From: Styela clava
Taxonomy: Eukaryota > Chordata > Ascidiacea > Stolidobranchia > Styelidae
Reading direction: 5' to 3'
Assembly: GCF_964204865.1 (NCBI RefSeq)
Contig: NC_135252.1
Coordinates: forward strand, 2,604,001 to 2,668,000
Length of the DNA: 64,000 nt
Below are positions 1 through 12,212 of this stretch, piece by piece. Numbering within the stretch: position 1 is the first letter of the stretch; every line of letters starts with the position of its first letter. The notes under the pieces were generated by a model. That model was not told the DNA's origin and ran no database searches. It worked only from the letters and a program-made list of their open reading frames with translations. A program made the translations under genes and the position numbers.

Positions 1-246
1 AAACGAATCTGCTATTAATTCAGTTACATAAGATTGGTGATTTTGGAAGTATTTTGATGTCGGTGTTCAGCAAAGATCACCGGAGTATATCTTGGTAGGT
101 GTCCCCTGGACTACAACCCCACTCTATCGAGTCCTGCTTGTGGTCACAGGGGTGGTTCATGTAATCACTGGCTGGTTACAACTATCCATTCATGTTCTTG
201 TAAGGTTTGGATAAAAATGACATAATATTATGATTTTTTTCTATAG

Positions 247-3200
247 GTCGCCAAACTATAGTAGTCTTCCAGCATCTGTACCCAGAATGATGGAACTTGA
301 TGTTGGCCGATATCTACATGAAATTAACAATATTCATACTTATACTGCACCTGTCAGTCCATTAAAATCTCCGCGAAGTTTAACTGGAACAGTCAGAACA
401 TACAGAGGTAAGCATTTTTTATAAAGGTTTGACAATTACCCAAAGTAGTGGTTCCCACCCTCTTTCGCCATATACCTTGACAAAATAATGAATCTCTCTC
501 TCTTCCTTTGCCTATTTGTAAATAATGATTTATTTTAACAAGAGAGCTACGCCCAAATATATGGACACGTCTGTTCGCAGTACAGTACAGTTTACCGTAC
601 CGTCAGATCACAGTCTACAAATATATTCACACCAAGCGAAGCAGTACAGTAGGACACAAAATGGTGTCCGATGTCCGCAGAACGTTTAATGACGTCATAG
701 CAAACAAAAACAAATCTCACAGAGCTAACAGAAATATTTAAAATGAATAAAAGTAATAGCCTTCTGGGGAAAAATTTTATCTTCAACCACTGAAAATTTC
801 AAAGCAATTGGTCCAGTATTCGAAGAGAAAAGCGTTTTTTTTTAAAAAATGATGGAGACAAATAACAATAACAACAAAATTTTGAAACGATCGTTATGTC
901 CACTACGTGTCCAATAATATCAAATAAATAAACAATATTAGTGGAATGAAAACGAAGTAATATTTCTATATTTCCCTTTTTTAAAACAACGAAATTCATC
1001 CATGGACTGGAGGTCCTCCCCAGTTGAGAAATGTTCATCTCAACCATGGTGACAGTTCTTCATTTATACTCGGAAAGATTACTAATAGAATAATTATACT
1101 AGGATACTGATGTGTTACATAATGACCCATCATTGCAACTAGGGTTGTCCAAGCGAACCAAATATTCGAAATCGAATCGCAAATTATTCGAATCGTTTTT
1201 CGGTAATTTTCGAATCGTTAAGATTAGGCACATAAAGCGGAAACCACCTTTTCAGTACGTTTTTCATCAGACAAGCGGCAGCGCTTTGAGCTTAGACCGC
1301 TTTCGCTCCCAGCTTATTTTGATTTCCGATATTCCTCTCGCCTTCATTTTGTGATAAACATGTCATTCCTAAAGCCCGGTGGCACGTGATTAGCCATTTC
1401 ATGCATGGTCATCATCACTTAAAAGTTATAATCGGTATAGACGTTTTTGAGAGAGAACAAGGAGAAAAAGGCAATTTAGAAAACGATAGTTCTATAAATA
1501 GATTTGAAGCTGTTGAGTTAGTTATCATAGGAACATGTTACAGGCAGGGATGGCCATTTCCGAATACTAAACTATTCCGAATACATTCTAAAATAATGTT
1601 TTCGAATCTGGAATTCCGAATACATTCTAAAATCAAAAATAACACATTTTTGTTTTAGTTGATTAAAACCCAGTAAATTAGGAAATAAGCTTCAATAGAA
1701 ATATCAGAATGAAGCCACAGACCAACAGTATATGTACACAAAGTAATTGATAGTTTATAGCTATTAATAAAAAATAATAGCAACTTGTGACACAGTCAGT
1801 TTATTAAATTTATTCACTTTGTACAAATGACCATATGAAAAGATAGCCAAGGAGTTGTCTGACGCTTTCTATCATTGGTACCATGATATTACGATAATAG
1901 TCGAGTCTATTGACAAAAATACTACTTGTATTCAGATAATTGCCTTTAAAAATTCTAATATTTAAGCCTAGAGTATTCTACTACCTACCAGTATATTTGT
2001 ATATAAATTTATGTGAACCATATTGTTATTATGTGTAACATATTGTTGTGTTTGGAGTTAGAAATAAATTAGTAGAGAATAGATGACCACCACTGCCAGC
2101 GCGCAGCCAGGATTTTCGAAATCGGAAATTCTCATTGCCGCCTGTAACACCCACCGCGATTCCGCGCTCGTTGAAAGGGCCGTCTTGTCAGCGTATAATG
2201 ATCATTCTGTTACGTAAAATATTCAATCCATGACAAATACAAGATTCTAAAATATCTTTCGCGGTTGCTTCTTCTTAGTCAAAAAAAAAACATTTCTATT
2301 CGGTCCACGGCAATCTGTGACCTAAAATTACAAGATAAACTGCTTGATGTATTTAATTTTAATATGTATTTTTGCAATCTTGCCAACTCGTTATCGCCGT
2401 TAGAAAAATCTCAAATAATTATATAAAATCCTGTTAAGTGTGGAGAATAATTAATTTCATACAATGAATATACATATAAAGTTTAGCAGTAAATTAAAAG
2501 AACATATTCATCGCCGCGATTATGTCACCTGTTGAAAGAGTCTTTTACAACAAATAATATAACAACGAATATATATTTTTCTGTTGTGCAAAGTGATGAA
2601 TTCGTGACCGACACGGGCATATTTAAAATATCTTTCTCTTATTAATTTAATTGTCTTCAATTTAACCTGCGGTTGCGTCGACAAAATAAAATCCTCATCA
2701 CTCTTATATACCATTGCAATCCGCGGCCATAAAAATAAAAACGTGAGGTAAACTGTCCGATTAAATATTGTTTTTATCCGTATTTTGCGAATTCGGCAAA
2801 TATTCAGTGACTCCGCTCGATCGAAATGCTAAGAGTAAAATTTATTTCATCACAATAAAATTGATTGAATATACTTTAGATTAATTATATTATATACATC
2901 CTCACAACCAGGGAAAAAGTCGCGTTTCAAACCTTGTATCGTGTTAACCCGAAAATATTTGACGGCATATTAAAGTAATGGATAATCAGGCAAATCCCGC
3001 CTCAATTAGTGACGATATGTTTCTAAACGCCGACCAAACATAATGTGTGCACACGAAATTTTGCGATTTTCACTGCCTGGAAAAGCGTTTTTTAAATTTT
3101 CGCGGGCCTCAATAAAACTTATGTTGTTTACGGTTTTATTTTCAGTATTTTAAATTGCCGCTTTTCAATCAAAAAGTTACGTTGTCTTTAGAAACTCGCC

Positions 3201-6200
3201 GCCGATGAACGTATTTACCAGATTCACAATTCCGTGCGCGTACAAAAATAAAATAAATGTTATGGTTATCGTGGAACAAATTTGTGGAAAATTTTCGTTT
3301 TAGAGAAAATAACACAATCGTAAAGGCGTTTGCGGGCCTAAATAACACGTTACGCTGATGAGTGATGAAAACAATCACGCGCAAGTTTCTATCGAGAATG
3401 TTTTCATTCAACGGAAACGTTTTGAAAGCGGCGTCGAAAATGTGTGACGTCACACAAATATCCGATATTCTTATGAACGTGAATTCCGATATTCGAATGA
3501 CGAGATATTCGAATACATTCGAATACTTTATTCGAATTGGCCATCCCTGGTTACAGGCAACCCAAAGCTGAAACAGGTGTTTTGGGATCCTTATGATGGC
3601 AATACCTTCTTTCAATGGAATTTGTAATTTCTTATGATGGCAATACTGTATTATCATAAATCTGAAAACATTGTATTGCAAAATACCAGCAGTGAGTAAG
3701 ATGTAACTGCACATACGTTACCACAACATCGAAGGGCAGCCGTTCATTGTATAATAGAGACAGATTTAGGATTACGCAATAATATTCGATTCGAATCAAA
3801 AAATTATTAGATTTTGGACAGCCCTAATTGCAACACCCTTAAATATTTACTTGAACTTGACTTCAAATCGAAAGTGTCAGAGAAATAGACAGCTGGAAGA
3901 AAATTCTATAAATAAGTCATTTTTTGTATGGAAATGAACAGATGTTTACAATCTATGTATCATAATTGCTTTAAATTTGATAAATAGAGTAATATTTATG
4001 GTATATTACATTTTTACCATCACAATTACACTACACAAATTACATTTACACTATCTGTGTGAATTCCTTTCTTTATTCATAACTAGGAATATCTCGCACT
4101 GGTGGAACTGCTGGGACTGAATTGAGTAAATTAAGCAGTGATAGATTGGCTGATCCCCGAACAGCTGGACATCACACAAATACAGGGAAAGCAGAAAGTT
4201 CTGCAGATGATTATCAATCAACAGCACCTCCTACAACACCTGCTTCTCAGGTATGTCTCATAGTAATGCTGAGACCTTATGCTGTCTATAAGAAGTGTTT
4301 CAACACTGCTAATATGTATAAAGTTCTCTACAAACAAAAATGGTAAGATTAAATCATAATATATCATCGTACTTAATTTAATGGTAGATTTAGGTCAAAG
4401 CTGTATTTATACTACGAGGTATTGTCTTACTCTTTACATCTTTTTTTGGCCTCCAGAAGTATGGGTAACAATATGGAGGTAACTAATTTTGCTCGCCTAG
4501 TTTACATCAAGTTGTGTAATGGGCAGGGGGTATATTCACTTGACTAACACAGACAGTGATAAAATTAAAATATGGAAAATTGGACTGAAATTATGGCCTA
4601 ACCCCAACCTGGTTGGTACACATACTATGAGAGTACCTTTTTTCTATGCTACGTGATTAGAAAATTATATTTCAACCATTATCTATCAGGATTTTCAGAT
4701 TTCACAAAGTTAACTTGCACCATTTAAATTAATATAAGCTGGAAAAGGATAGATTTTGTTATTTGAAAATGATAAGTGTAGAAAAATAATTGGGAGCTGA
4801 AACCACTAGGATTTCTGGTAGCTTCGGATCTGCTTCCTAGCTGTGACTGTCTTATTTTTAGACACAAATTCGACGTGGAAGTTCTGGTACGGCGTTGATT
4901 ACACCAACCAGTGAAGGCTTACCATTGGCAAGTCCAAACCTGCCAAGACCTTTACCACCAATATCTGTACCAATTCGTAGTCGAGCATCTACAAGATCAA
5001 GTTTATCAGGTTCTCCAATGAAGGAATACTTTACTCCAAGCCCAACGAAATCTGTGCCTGGTGAAAATACATCTCCTGTTATTAGGTAATTTATTTGTTG
5101 CTCTTTAATTGTTCAGTTTTGATTCGACTTTTCTTACTCATTTACATAGTAAAGTAAGTTTAAGTAAGAATGCACAATTTGTAGCAGCATGTCTCACAGG
5201 AAACCTTGATGACAATCTTGGTAAGTCATGAAAACACAAGTCCGTGCATCTGAAAGCATATAACTATCTAACTAATCCCATACTCGACATGGACTGGCAA
5301 CGGGACAGGAGGCGGCAGTACACTATATGATTAAGCAATTATGCTATCTAATCGGCTTCTCTCAATCAATCATTTGACATAAACAATACAACAAGTGAAC
5401 AGACAAAACAAAATGCAGAGATACCTAAGAGATGGGCATAACTCAAAATAAAGTTAAAAAGCGTACAATGTACGTGCCCACCCACCAAAAAAATAAAACA
5501 AACACACAAAAACGTGATTTACAATCGGGCAGTACTTTGAAGGTAATTTAACAAAAACAGAAAATATGAAGTAGATAATTGAATGTAATAAACTTCTGAC
5601 AACTTCTTCCATCTTTGGTTGATGAAAACTTGAACCACATGTTGATATCCAATAAGGATTTATTGAGAGATCACCAGAATTAATATATAAATGATGCCAA
5701 TTTTGAACACTGCAAATACTGTGTAGGCCTATGGAATTCTTGGTTATGTATAGCACAAATCCGAATAAGTAGAAAGCTATAGGACACTTCGTTTGGAATT
5801 CTTGGTTGTGTATAGCACAAATCCGAATAAGTAGAAAGCTATAGGACACTTCGTTTGCTTTTAGAAACACACAAATTCACGATTTAACAAATGACAAATG
5901 CATGATTGAAGCAAGAAGCTTTAAATATTGAAAACATCAAAGTGCAACATTGCATAATCAGTACCAAAATCCTAATTTCTTTCAGTGCATCACCAGTCCA
6001 TGGGCCGAAAATTCCATATACCACTTTTTTATAGTCACATATATGCATAGGTTATTTCAGGGTAAGTATCAATGCTTTGCTAATTATTGCATTTTAGAAG
6101 CAAGAGTGACAACTCGCTCCAAGGTGCTCCAAATACTCAAGGAGGTAAGTTTTAAAAATAATTTTATGTTGTTCAGCATTCAGTATGAATAGAAATCTAT

Positions 6201-6925
6201 TGCTTCAACTTTATTATTTCAGTGTTATTTCTGAAAAACATTTAAAACTTATGGGAGATGTGTTTAATTTATTTTGACCGCAGGGAGCAGTTGTTTTGAT
6301 TGCTGCTTGGTAAAATTACTTTTCTCAGCTCTAAACTAAATTATTGTACTGGACCTATGGATCGTTTTGTTAAATTGTTGTTACTATTCTTTTTCTTGTG
6401 GAAAAATTGACTTTTTTTCTGAACAACTTGACCAATTGCTTTGACATTTTCAGTGGTTAAGTCGATTACTTTTATTTATTTCAACAATTTCTGTGGGCTA
6501 TTTAGGATTCATTTTCCACTTTGAAGTTTGTGGAATGTCGTCATCAAAATTAAAAATTGCGCACCATGTGACCATTCCGCAAGCGCATTTCAGCAATCTG
6601 GTGGTAAGTGAAGACACGAAGTTTGTGATAAGAAAGACTACTGGTACTGTGAAAGATTTTATACTACTTCGTTTTGGCCTTGTGTTCATGTATTTGAGCA
6701 TTGCTCTCTTGTATTGTATTTTCTACAAGTATTGCTAAGCTTGGCGTATGTTAGGATGAGCACCCCCATTTTAATAGCATTGTGTGTGCACTTATTCATT
6801 TTTAGCAACTGCTTCGACACACCTCATGTTTCCACTTAATAATTACCGTGGGTATTTTTTTCTAAATTATTACAGGAACCAGGGACACATCTCCAATACA
6901 GCAATATGTTGAAATCATCAACTAA
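247..6925 (+). CDS. 3' part of a gene for an unrecognised Ser/Pro-rich protein (five exons)
   Basis: I do not recognise this protein. Five exons join in frame: 247-407, 4087-4250, 4862-5085, 6098-6144 and 6876-6925. Each is bounded by AG and GT, and phases match (entry with 1 base, then 1, 0, 2, 1). The stop is TAA at 6923-6925. The roughly 214 visible residues begin outside the window. They contain one possibly ordered stretch (MMELDVGRYLHEINNI), followed by a low-complexity tail rich in Ser, Pro, Thr and Gly with many SP/TP sites (SPLKSPRS, PTSEGLPLASP, FTPSPTKS, RSKSDNSL), and end in TSPIQQYVEIIN. Such tails are usually disordered, phosphorylated regions of intracellular regulatory proteins. 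An extra exon at about 5986-6061 has plausible splice sites, but its phase does not fit exon 3, so I left it out. The exon chain is well supported; the function is unknown. Confidence 0.72.
448..480. mobile_element. Possible orphan hAT terminus
   Basis: The sequence around AGTGGTTCCCACCCT resembles a hAT terminal repeat. No partner end or 8-bp duplication was found nearby, so this is at most a relic. Confidence 0.25.
538..830. repeat. Dispersed repeat shared with 33449-33660
   Basis: The start (AAGAGAGCTACGCCCAAATA, then ATGGACACG) and the end (AACCACTGAAAA) both match the same order of motifs at 33449-33660. A short inverted match to the distal part also lies near 6418-6450. This behaves like a transposon-derived interspersed repeat, possibly a LINE 3' end. 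The class is not determined. Confidence 0.45.
1140..3826. mobile_element. Outer non-autonomous hAT-type element in an intron
   Basis: The ends are inverted repeats (TAGGGTTGTCC on the left, GGACAGCCCTA on the right). They are flanked by a perfect 8-bp direct repeat ATTGCAAC at 1132-1139 and 3827-3834, the target-site length of hAT elements. The sequence just inside both ends is rich in ATTCGAAT-like motifs. Without the nested element the length is only about 0.68 kb, and no transposase frame was seen. Confidence 0.82.
1545..3549. mobile_element. Inner non-autonomous hAT-type element nested in the outer one
   Basis: Ends CAGGGATGGCC and GGCCATCCCTG are flanked by a perfect 8-bp duplication GTTACAGG at 1537-1544 and 3550-3557. 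The 2005-bp body carries many ATTCGAAT-type motifs near its ends and no convincing transposase. The longest open frame (about 3169-3714, - strand) crosses the element border and is not credible as a gene. Its presence inside the outer element makes it the younger insertion. Confidence 0.85.
4449..4637. mobile_element. Diverged copy of the CCGAAGTATG MITE family
   Basis: The left part (CTCCAGAAGTATG) and the right part (CACATACTATGAGAGTACC) are degraded versions of the inverted termini seen at 9114-9349 and 34551-34961. The internal stretch TGAAATTATGGCCTAACCCC is also shared. It lies in an intron of the Ser/Pro-rich gene. Confidence 0.5.
5733..5856. repeat. Two-copy 62-bp tandem repeat
   Basis: Unit 1 (5733-5794) and unit 2 (5795-5856) are nearly identical, both starting GGAATTCTTGGTT. 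They lie in an intron. The duplication makes a - strand open frame look longer (about 5454-5870), but that frame has no other support. Confidence 0.8.
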
Positions 6926-7330
6926 CTCTCTCTGGTACATAATTTGTTCAAAAAGCTGGATTGTAATAAACGAGCATTTCACTGTTTTTACATCTCAGAG
7001 GGGATCCAACAGGATTACATTTAATCACACTGATTCAACAATAATTTAACTACCTTTCTTATAGCCAAATACCTTGAAGTCCAGCTCAACTGAACGTCTT
7101 TAAATGTAATCTAATTATAAACTATGAAATTTTATCAGCATGCTGGGTTTTTACAATTGAAATTTTCTATATATTTATACCTTAACAGTATGGTCTCCCT
7201 ACTGCTATTGTAGCCGCAGGCCTATTTTATTTCACTGTCGAATAATATCTATTTTTGTATGATATTGTTTTATAGAAATCTTCTTTGATGTTTTCAAGAA
7301 TTATGTTTAAAATAAACTGTGTCTTATGGA
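6926..7330 (+). promoter_or_regulatory. 3' UTR of the Ser/Pro-rich gene with two AATAAA signals
   Basis: After the stop at 6925, AATAAA hexamers occur at 6965-6970 and 7311-7316. The second lies in an AT-rich context typical of a polyadenylation site. Diverged copies of 7000-7450 reappear in the FReD spacers near 12350-13020 and 33330-33930, so the 3' end of this gene was carried along in the local duplications. Confidence 0.5.
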
Positions 7331-7369
7331 ATTGTGTACATATCAAAGTATGTTACATGAGGTTATAGA

Positions 7370-8383
7370 TAACGTGCGATGTTTAATCAACACCTCAGCT
7401 ATCTTCCATCGACCAGTGTTTTGGCAAACTATTGGTTAGCACTGGGCGCCACACCATGCGGATTGATGGGAATTTAATGAGGGGTATTCTATCAATTTTT
7501 TCAAAAATAGCTTTCATACAACAGCCCAATACTCCTCAAAGCGGGAGGTCATTAAATGAAGATTGAGACCATGTATTCATCTCTATACAAAACCGCTCCT
7601 CTTTCTATCCTTGAAAAAATTTACTAGGTTGGTATTTTTAGTGCAAGTCAAGGACGAGTACCAAAAATCTTTCTGATCAGAAACTGTACACTTTCGTTCA
7701 CTGTTCAAGCGAGGACAACTATCTTTATTCATATTCAACTTACAATGGAATTTGCCAAAAATCGGGTCATTGGCAGGATGAGATTGAAGGTTCTTCCGGT
7801 GTTGTTGATGCACGGAACTACAATATATGCAATAATGTTGTAGATGAAAGAAATGGCTGGTTCCTTTATTTATTTAGCACATCGAGAAGGCCGTTGTTAT
7901 TAGTCTGGTATGATCTCAGATTGAACTTAATTATATCCTCAAAAGGAGGCTTCACTTCAGTGGAATCACCGCACGTACCATGCTCCATCAATGCAGGTTA
8001 AAATGTTGTCTGTTATTTGACACTTTTTCAATACCATTTCAAACAACAACTCATCTTTTAGTCACAATCATTTTAAACTCCTTGTACTTATAAACACTGT
8101 TCTTTCTTGGGAAGAACTTTCGGTGTTAGACGAGCAACATCCTAATTTTTGACAAAATCAATTGTGCGGCGAATATGATCAGAGAAATTGCCCCATTTTA
8201 ACATTAAATGCAAGGGAACAATTTCCCGTGGGACGGGGTGAATATATGTATTCAACCCACCTATAAAATTGTTTTAGATAATTCGTATATATATTGGGAA
8301 ATGATTCACCAAGAACTCTGTCAACATGTTTCCCTATAAATACGTGTGATATGTGCTCAATATTCAATGTGCAAACGGGCAAC
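7370..8383 (+). promoter_or_regulatory. Upstream and promoter region of FReD copy 1
   Basis: A TATA-like TATAAATA lies at 8335-8342, about 42 bp before the ATG at 8384. A block at about 7978-8130 (ending near GGAAGAACTTTCGG) is conserved upstream of copies 2, 4 and 5 (about 14050-14180, 35563-35700, 53128-53270). This suggests shared control, or simply shared duplication history. Copy 3 lacks it. Confidence 0.5.
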
Positions 8384-10496
8384 ATGCGACAATTATTTAA
8401 GTATTCTCTATTATTCCTGATGTTGTTGGGTTACGCTGCTGCTCAAGCCGATAAACAAAACATAACCAAAAAAGAAGTTATGTCTCAAACCCCAAATCAT
8501 GTCAATGTTGACCAAATTGGTGATTTTGAATCGGAAATAGAAGAGCTCGAAGAAAAATTTGACAGTTTGGAAAGTTCTCTAGTACCTACTGATCTCATCG
8601 GATGGACGGTAAGAAAGTGTGGAAATAGAAATAAAATGTTAAAATGACGTTAAGTGTCATCAATATTATTGAACTGTAATATTACTGTTTAAAACAACAA
8701 ACAAACAAAGTTAAAAGTCTCCGGTTCATCAATTCAACTGATCGGGTGTTGAGATCTCATTGGTTGTCGAATAAACGGAGTCAACAATCTTCAGATCAAA
8801 CCAAACATTATTATTAAACACAGAAGGAGATACACTTCTATTGTAACAAACAAATTAGCGAATTATCTTGCATCGACACGATGATTATAATCGGCACAAA
8901 ATCACACATCCCGCCAAGCACATATTGACAAATGTGTCACTTTCACGTATATATATATTATTTTCTATATATTATAACCTTTAGACATATTTAGGTGTTC
9001 CAACGCAGAAAAGATGGCTCTGTGGACTTTTACAAAGATTGGAAAGCTTATCTCGCAGGATTTGGAGATCCTGCAAAAGAATTTTGGTTGGGTGGGTATA
9101 TATATATATATTTGGGGCTCCCGAAGTATGCGAACCAAGATGGCGGACATCGGAATGTAATATGTGTACTAGGTTAGGGTTAGGCCATAATTTTAGGTAT
9201 AAATACTACGTGAAGCTCTTGGCTAGTCTTCGAACTGATAATAGGCCTAAAATAAGGAAAATTGGAAAAAAATTATCGCCTAACCCTAACCTGTTACCCA
9301 TGTTACGTTCCGATGTCCGCCATCTTGGTTCGCATACTTCGGGTGTACCATATATTTTTATATTAAGTGTTTTCTCGCCATTCATACAAACATTGGCATC
9401 AATACAAACTTTACACAAACACTCATCAATATTTTAAGAGCTCATATTGCTGGGAGGATTGGAATATTTCGGGGTTGATATCTTCCTCCGTATTGGCGAG
9501 GATGAGATCTTTTAACATACTATGGCCACATACGGCCCGGTGCTTTTGGATCGTTGACGAAAAATATAGAAAAAATGATATATATCTCTTTTTTATTTTA
9601 CGCCGTTAATAGTAATGTTAAAAAAATAGCAGTTAAAAAATTAAGAATAAAGTTTTTTGTCAGGACTGAGAGAAATTTCCAGATTAATGAAACTTGGAAA
9701 ATACGAATTACGAATCGATCTTCAAGATTTTGACGGACATTGGAAATATGCTTATTACAAGTAAGATAATATGGTAATATTAATCACGGTAACAGCGAGA
9801 AACATTGAGTAGATAACTAGATAAATCACGTTTTATGAATCATACTATCATCTAATCTTTGCGAGCTTTGAATACGTCATAAAGAATATTAAAATATTTC
9901 CATTCTAATATACATCCTTGATTCACAGAAATTTTTATGTTGGAAAAGAAGAGGACGGATTCCCATTGACGACCTCAGGATATGTAGGAAATGCAGGTTA
10001 GGGGACTATTAATGTTACAAAACGATGCTATAATTAGAAGTGCGCTATGTTCGACAGCGAGAGAATTATAATATTATATAGTAGGCACGTCTTATATATT
10101 ATATAGTCTTTGAAATTAACAACTAGACCCAAACCTTTAAAACTGTAGAAATGAGTAATAGAGAATAGATATCCCAACTAATGAATTCCCGGTAAGTAGA
10201 ACGTTATTTTGGTTCGATATTTCATTGCAGGCAACAACTTCCAAATGTCAAAAGTTCAGTTTTCCACCAAAGATCATGACCACGATACCCTTACATACGA
10301 TTGTGCCGAACTATTCAAAGGTGGTTGGTGGTATGGATTTCTTCCGCCCTCGGGTTGTCATATGTCGAATCTTAACGGAAAGTATCTCCGTGGCCAGCAC
10401 TCCTCTTTTGCTGATGGAGTAAATTGGAGAGATTTCAGAGGGTATTACTACTCACTCAAGTACTCAGAAATGAAGATGAGACTGAAGGAAAATTGA
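8384..10496 (+). CDS. Fibrinogen-related domain (FReD) secreted protein, copy 1
   Basis: Exons 8384-8608, 8995-9091, 9664-9760, 9929-9996 and 10231-10496 join with phases 0, 1, 2, 1 to give 250 residues. The start chosen matches the paralogs and opens a signal peptide (about residues 1-20, ending AAAQ); an earlier in-frame ATG does not. A short charged heptad-like segment follows ([15 protein letters not shown]). The fibrinogen-like domain begins at [12 protein letters not shown]. It keeps EFWLG, the KDHDHD Ca2+ loop, [13 protein letters not shown] and CHMSNLNG, so the C-terminal disulfide is present. FReD proteins are usually secreted lectin-like recognition molecules (ficolin, FREP and tenascin relatives); the role here is inferred. 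Unlike the paralogs it has no cysteines between signal peptide and domain, but carries an N-glycosylation sequon (NIT). Its intron 2 holds a MITE. Product type is solid; the ligand is unknown. Confidence 0.9.
9114..9349. mobile_element. MITE in intron 2 of FReD copy 1
   Basis: Long inverted termini: CCGAAGTATGCGAACCAAGA near the left end, TCTTGGTTCGCATACTTCGG near the right. A second, inner inverted pair (TTAGGGTTAGG / CCTAACCCTAACC) makes the element highly foldable. Related copies lie at 4449-4637 and 34551-34961. The target-site duplication is unclear because both flanks are TATA-rich. Confidence 0.75.
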
Positions 10497-11830
10497 AAGT
10501 TATTTTCGTTTGATTTACACAAATGTTCCAACTTTGATACACTACACTGGACTAACATATATATCAATATATATATATATATTCGGATACCATTCTTCAA
10601 CAATTCTTATGGCCAAAAAGGTTTACGACAGTTCATCAAAAGTGGCTAAAATAGCATTCTGTATATGCTATGATGTATATTTAATATATATATTATGGAA
10701 AATATGGAACATGTTAACACGCACGACATTATTGATTATTTCGGTATCTATACTCCTAAAAATACTAAATATGAAATAGAGTTTACACATTATATGATGA
10801 TAGATTTTATTTCATTGAAAACACATTGAAACATGCGAATTAGAATTGAAAAAAAAAGATCTTTCAACGGAAAGTAGTTTTTGACGCAAATAAGGCAAAA
10901 TAATAAAAAAATTGCCTAATAAATTGCGTGAATTGTGAGTAAAAAATAATCGAAGAGTCAAGATATTTTTCATCACCTTGTTTGGAAAACAAAATTGACA
11001 ACGATGTTATTTTTTTGACATTGACTTTTTGATGAAGTCATTTCAATAGACGTGTTCACACACCTGACTAAAATTTTCATCAAGTCATCAAAGAATATAA
11101 TACTAAGTTTTGAATGAATAACCCGAATCGCAACTAAGGGGAGATGCTTATATTTTCTGCACGTGTCACATTTATGGTTGTTTAAATATTACACATTATC
11201 TTTTATGCAAAGAATGATATAATATATATACGGAAATATAATATTATTAGAATAGGTATTTGAAATGTATATAATGCATTATTTAGATTGCATTCCGAAA
11301 TAAATTCACCTAGTGTGTGCACATGGTGTGAAATGGTGCTAAATAATATAGGGGCATACTTGGAAAAGATCAACAAGTGAAATGATGTAGGGAAGGTGGA
11401 ACAGTGGCACTGTGGAAAATCAGCTCTCACACTCATACCATGTCCGGAATTAGGTCTGCGATTCGACGTTTGAATCCGCTTTTCGGTGAATTACAACGTC
11501 CCCACGAACGAACAACGGCTGTGTAGAGCGACGCAAGATATGAGATGAAATTGATTTTGGGGGGTTGAAACTAAAATTCTACCATTTCAGTTTTTTCGTT
11601 TTTCTACTTTAGCCTTTCCAACATGACAAACCACCGATTGATATTTTTCAACTTTAATCCACTGTAAAATATTCATAACTTTGGCGAGTGAATTGCATTT
11701 CTGATCTCAACGGGGGACAGTCTGAAAATATTTGTTTCCTATGGGGAACAAGGGATCGGGGTTCAGTGGGACGTGTTCCACTGGGTACAATACGACGGTG
11801 TTTGATCTATTAAATGCTCTGAAACCTAGA
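10497..11830. other. Spacer downstream of FReD copy 1
   Basis: No gene was found. Much of 10800-11370 is collinear with the sequence after copy 3 (21600-22560 and 31500-31680). It therefore provides the empty site that defines the 8.9-kb insertion at 22567-31487. A short stretch at 11759-11790 resembles the subterminal CAGTGGGAC motifs of the pogo-type element at 48667-51514. Confidence 0.5.
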
Positions 11831-11831
11831 G

Positions 11832-12212
11832 ATGCGTTATGTTTTGTGTAATATCAAGGTATTTTTTGCCTTATGGCGCTTCGGGGAATATTTGGCCCCA
11901 TCTGCGCGTTCGACTCCCGTGTTATTGAGTTGGCACACGTTATGGAGTGTAACCCCGATCTGGACTTCTTCAGAGGTCAAAAAGCACACATGTATCAAAT
12001 GTCAAATGTTTGTATATTGTAAAGATGCACAATCCAATCCAAATACAGATATACTGAAAATACACTTAGCTCTTAATGCAGCGAAATCATATTTAACATG
12101 TGAAACACAATATATTTCAGCACTCGGCCGTGGTTCGCCATATGAATAAGCCGTCTTATCGGCTTTCCTCTACCTCGGGATAAATATGTAAATCCTATCC
12201 TATCCTATGAGT
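11832..12212 (+). mobile_element. Probable SINE or LINE 3'-end fragment with TCCTA-repeat tail
   Basis: The segment contains GCGTTCGACTCCCGT, resembling a tRNA B-box, and ends in a short tandem tail (AATCCTATCCTATCCTAT) as many SINEs and LINEs do. The GTCTTATCGGC stretch before the tail can pair with nearby sequence. No clear A-box or target duplication was identified, so class and limits are uncertain. Confidence 0.4.

Noticed and set aside
3169-3714. 181-codon frame on the - strand
   Set aside because: It crosses the right end and target duplication of the inner hAT element, so it is not a gene.
5454-5870. 138-codon frame on the - strand
   Set aside because: It lies inside an intron, spans a 62-bp tandem duplication that lengthens it artificially, and has no recognisable domain.
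5986-6061. Extra exon of the Ser/Pro-rich gene
   Set aside because: It has good splice borders, but it meets a stop in the phase required by exon 3. It could only be an alternative terminal exon.
8294-8383. Upstream in-frame ATG extending FReD copy 1
   Set aside because: It would place about 30 non-hydrophobic residues before the signal peptide, overlaps the TATA-proximal region, and has no counterpart in the other copies.
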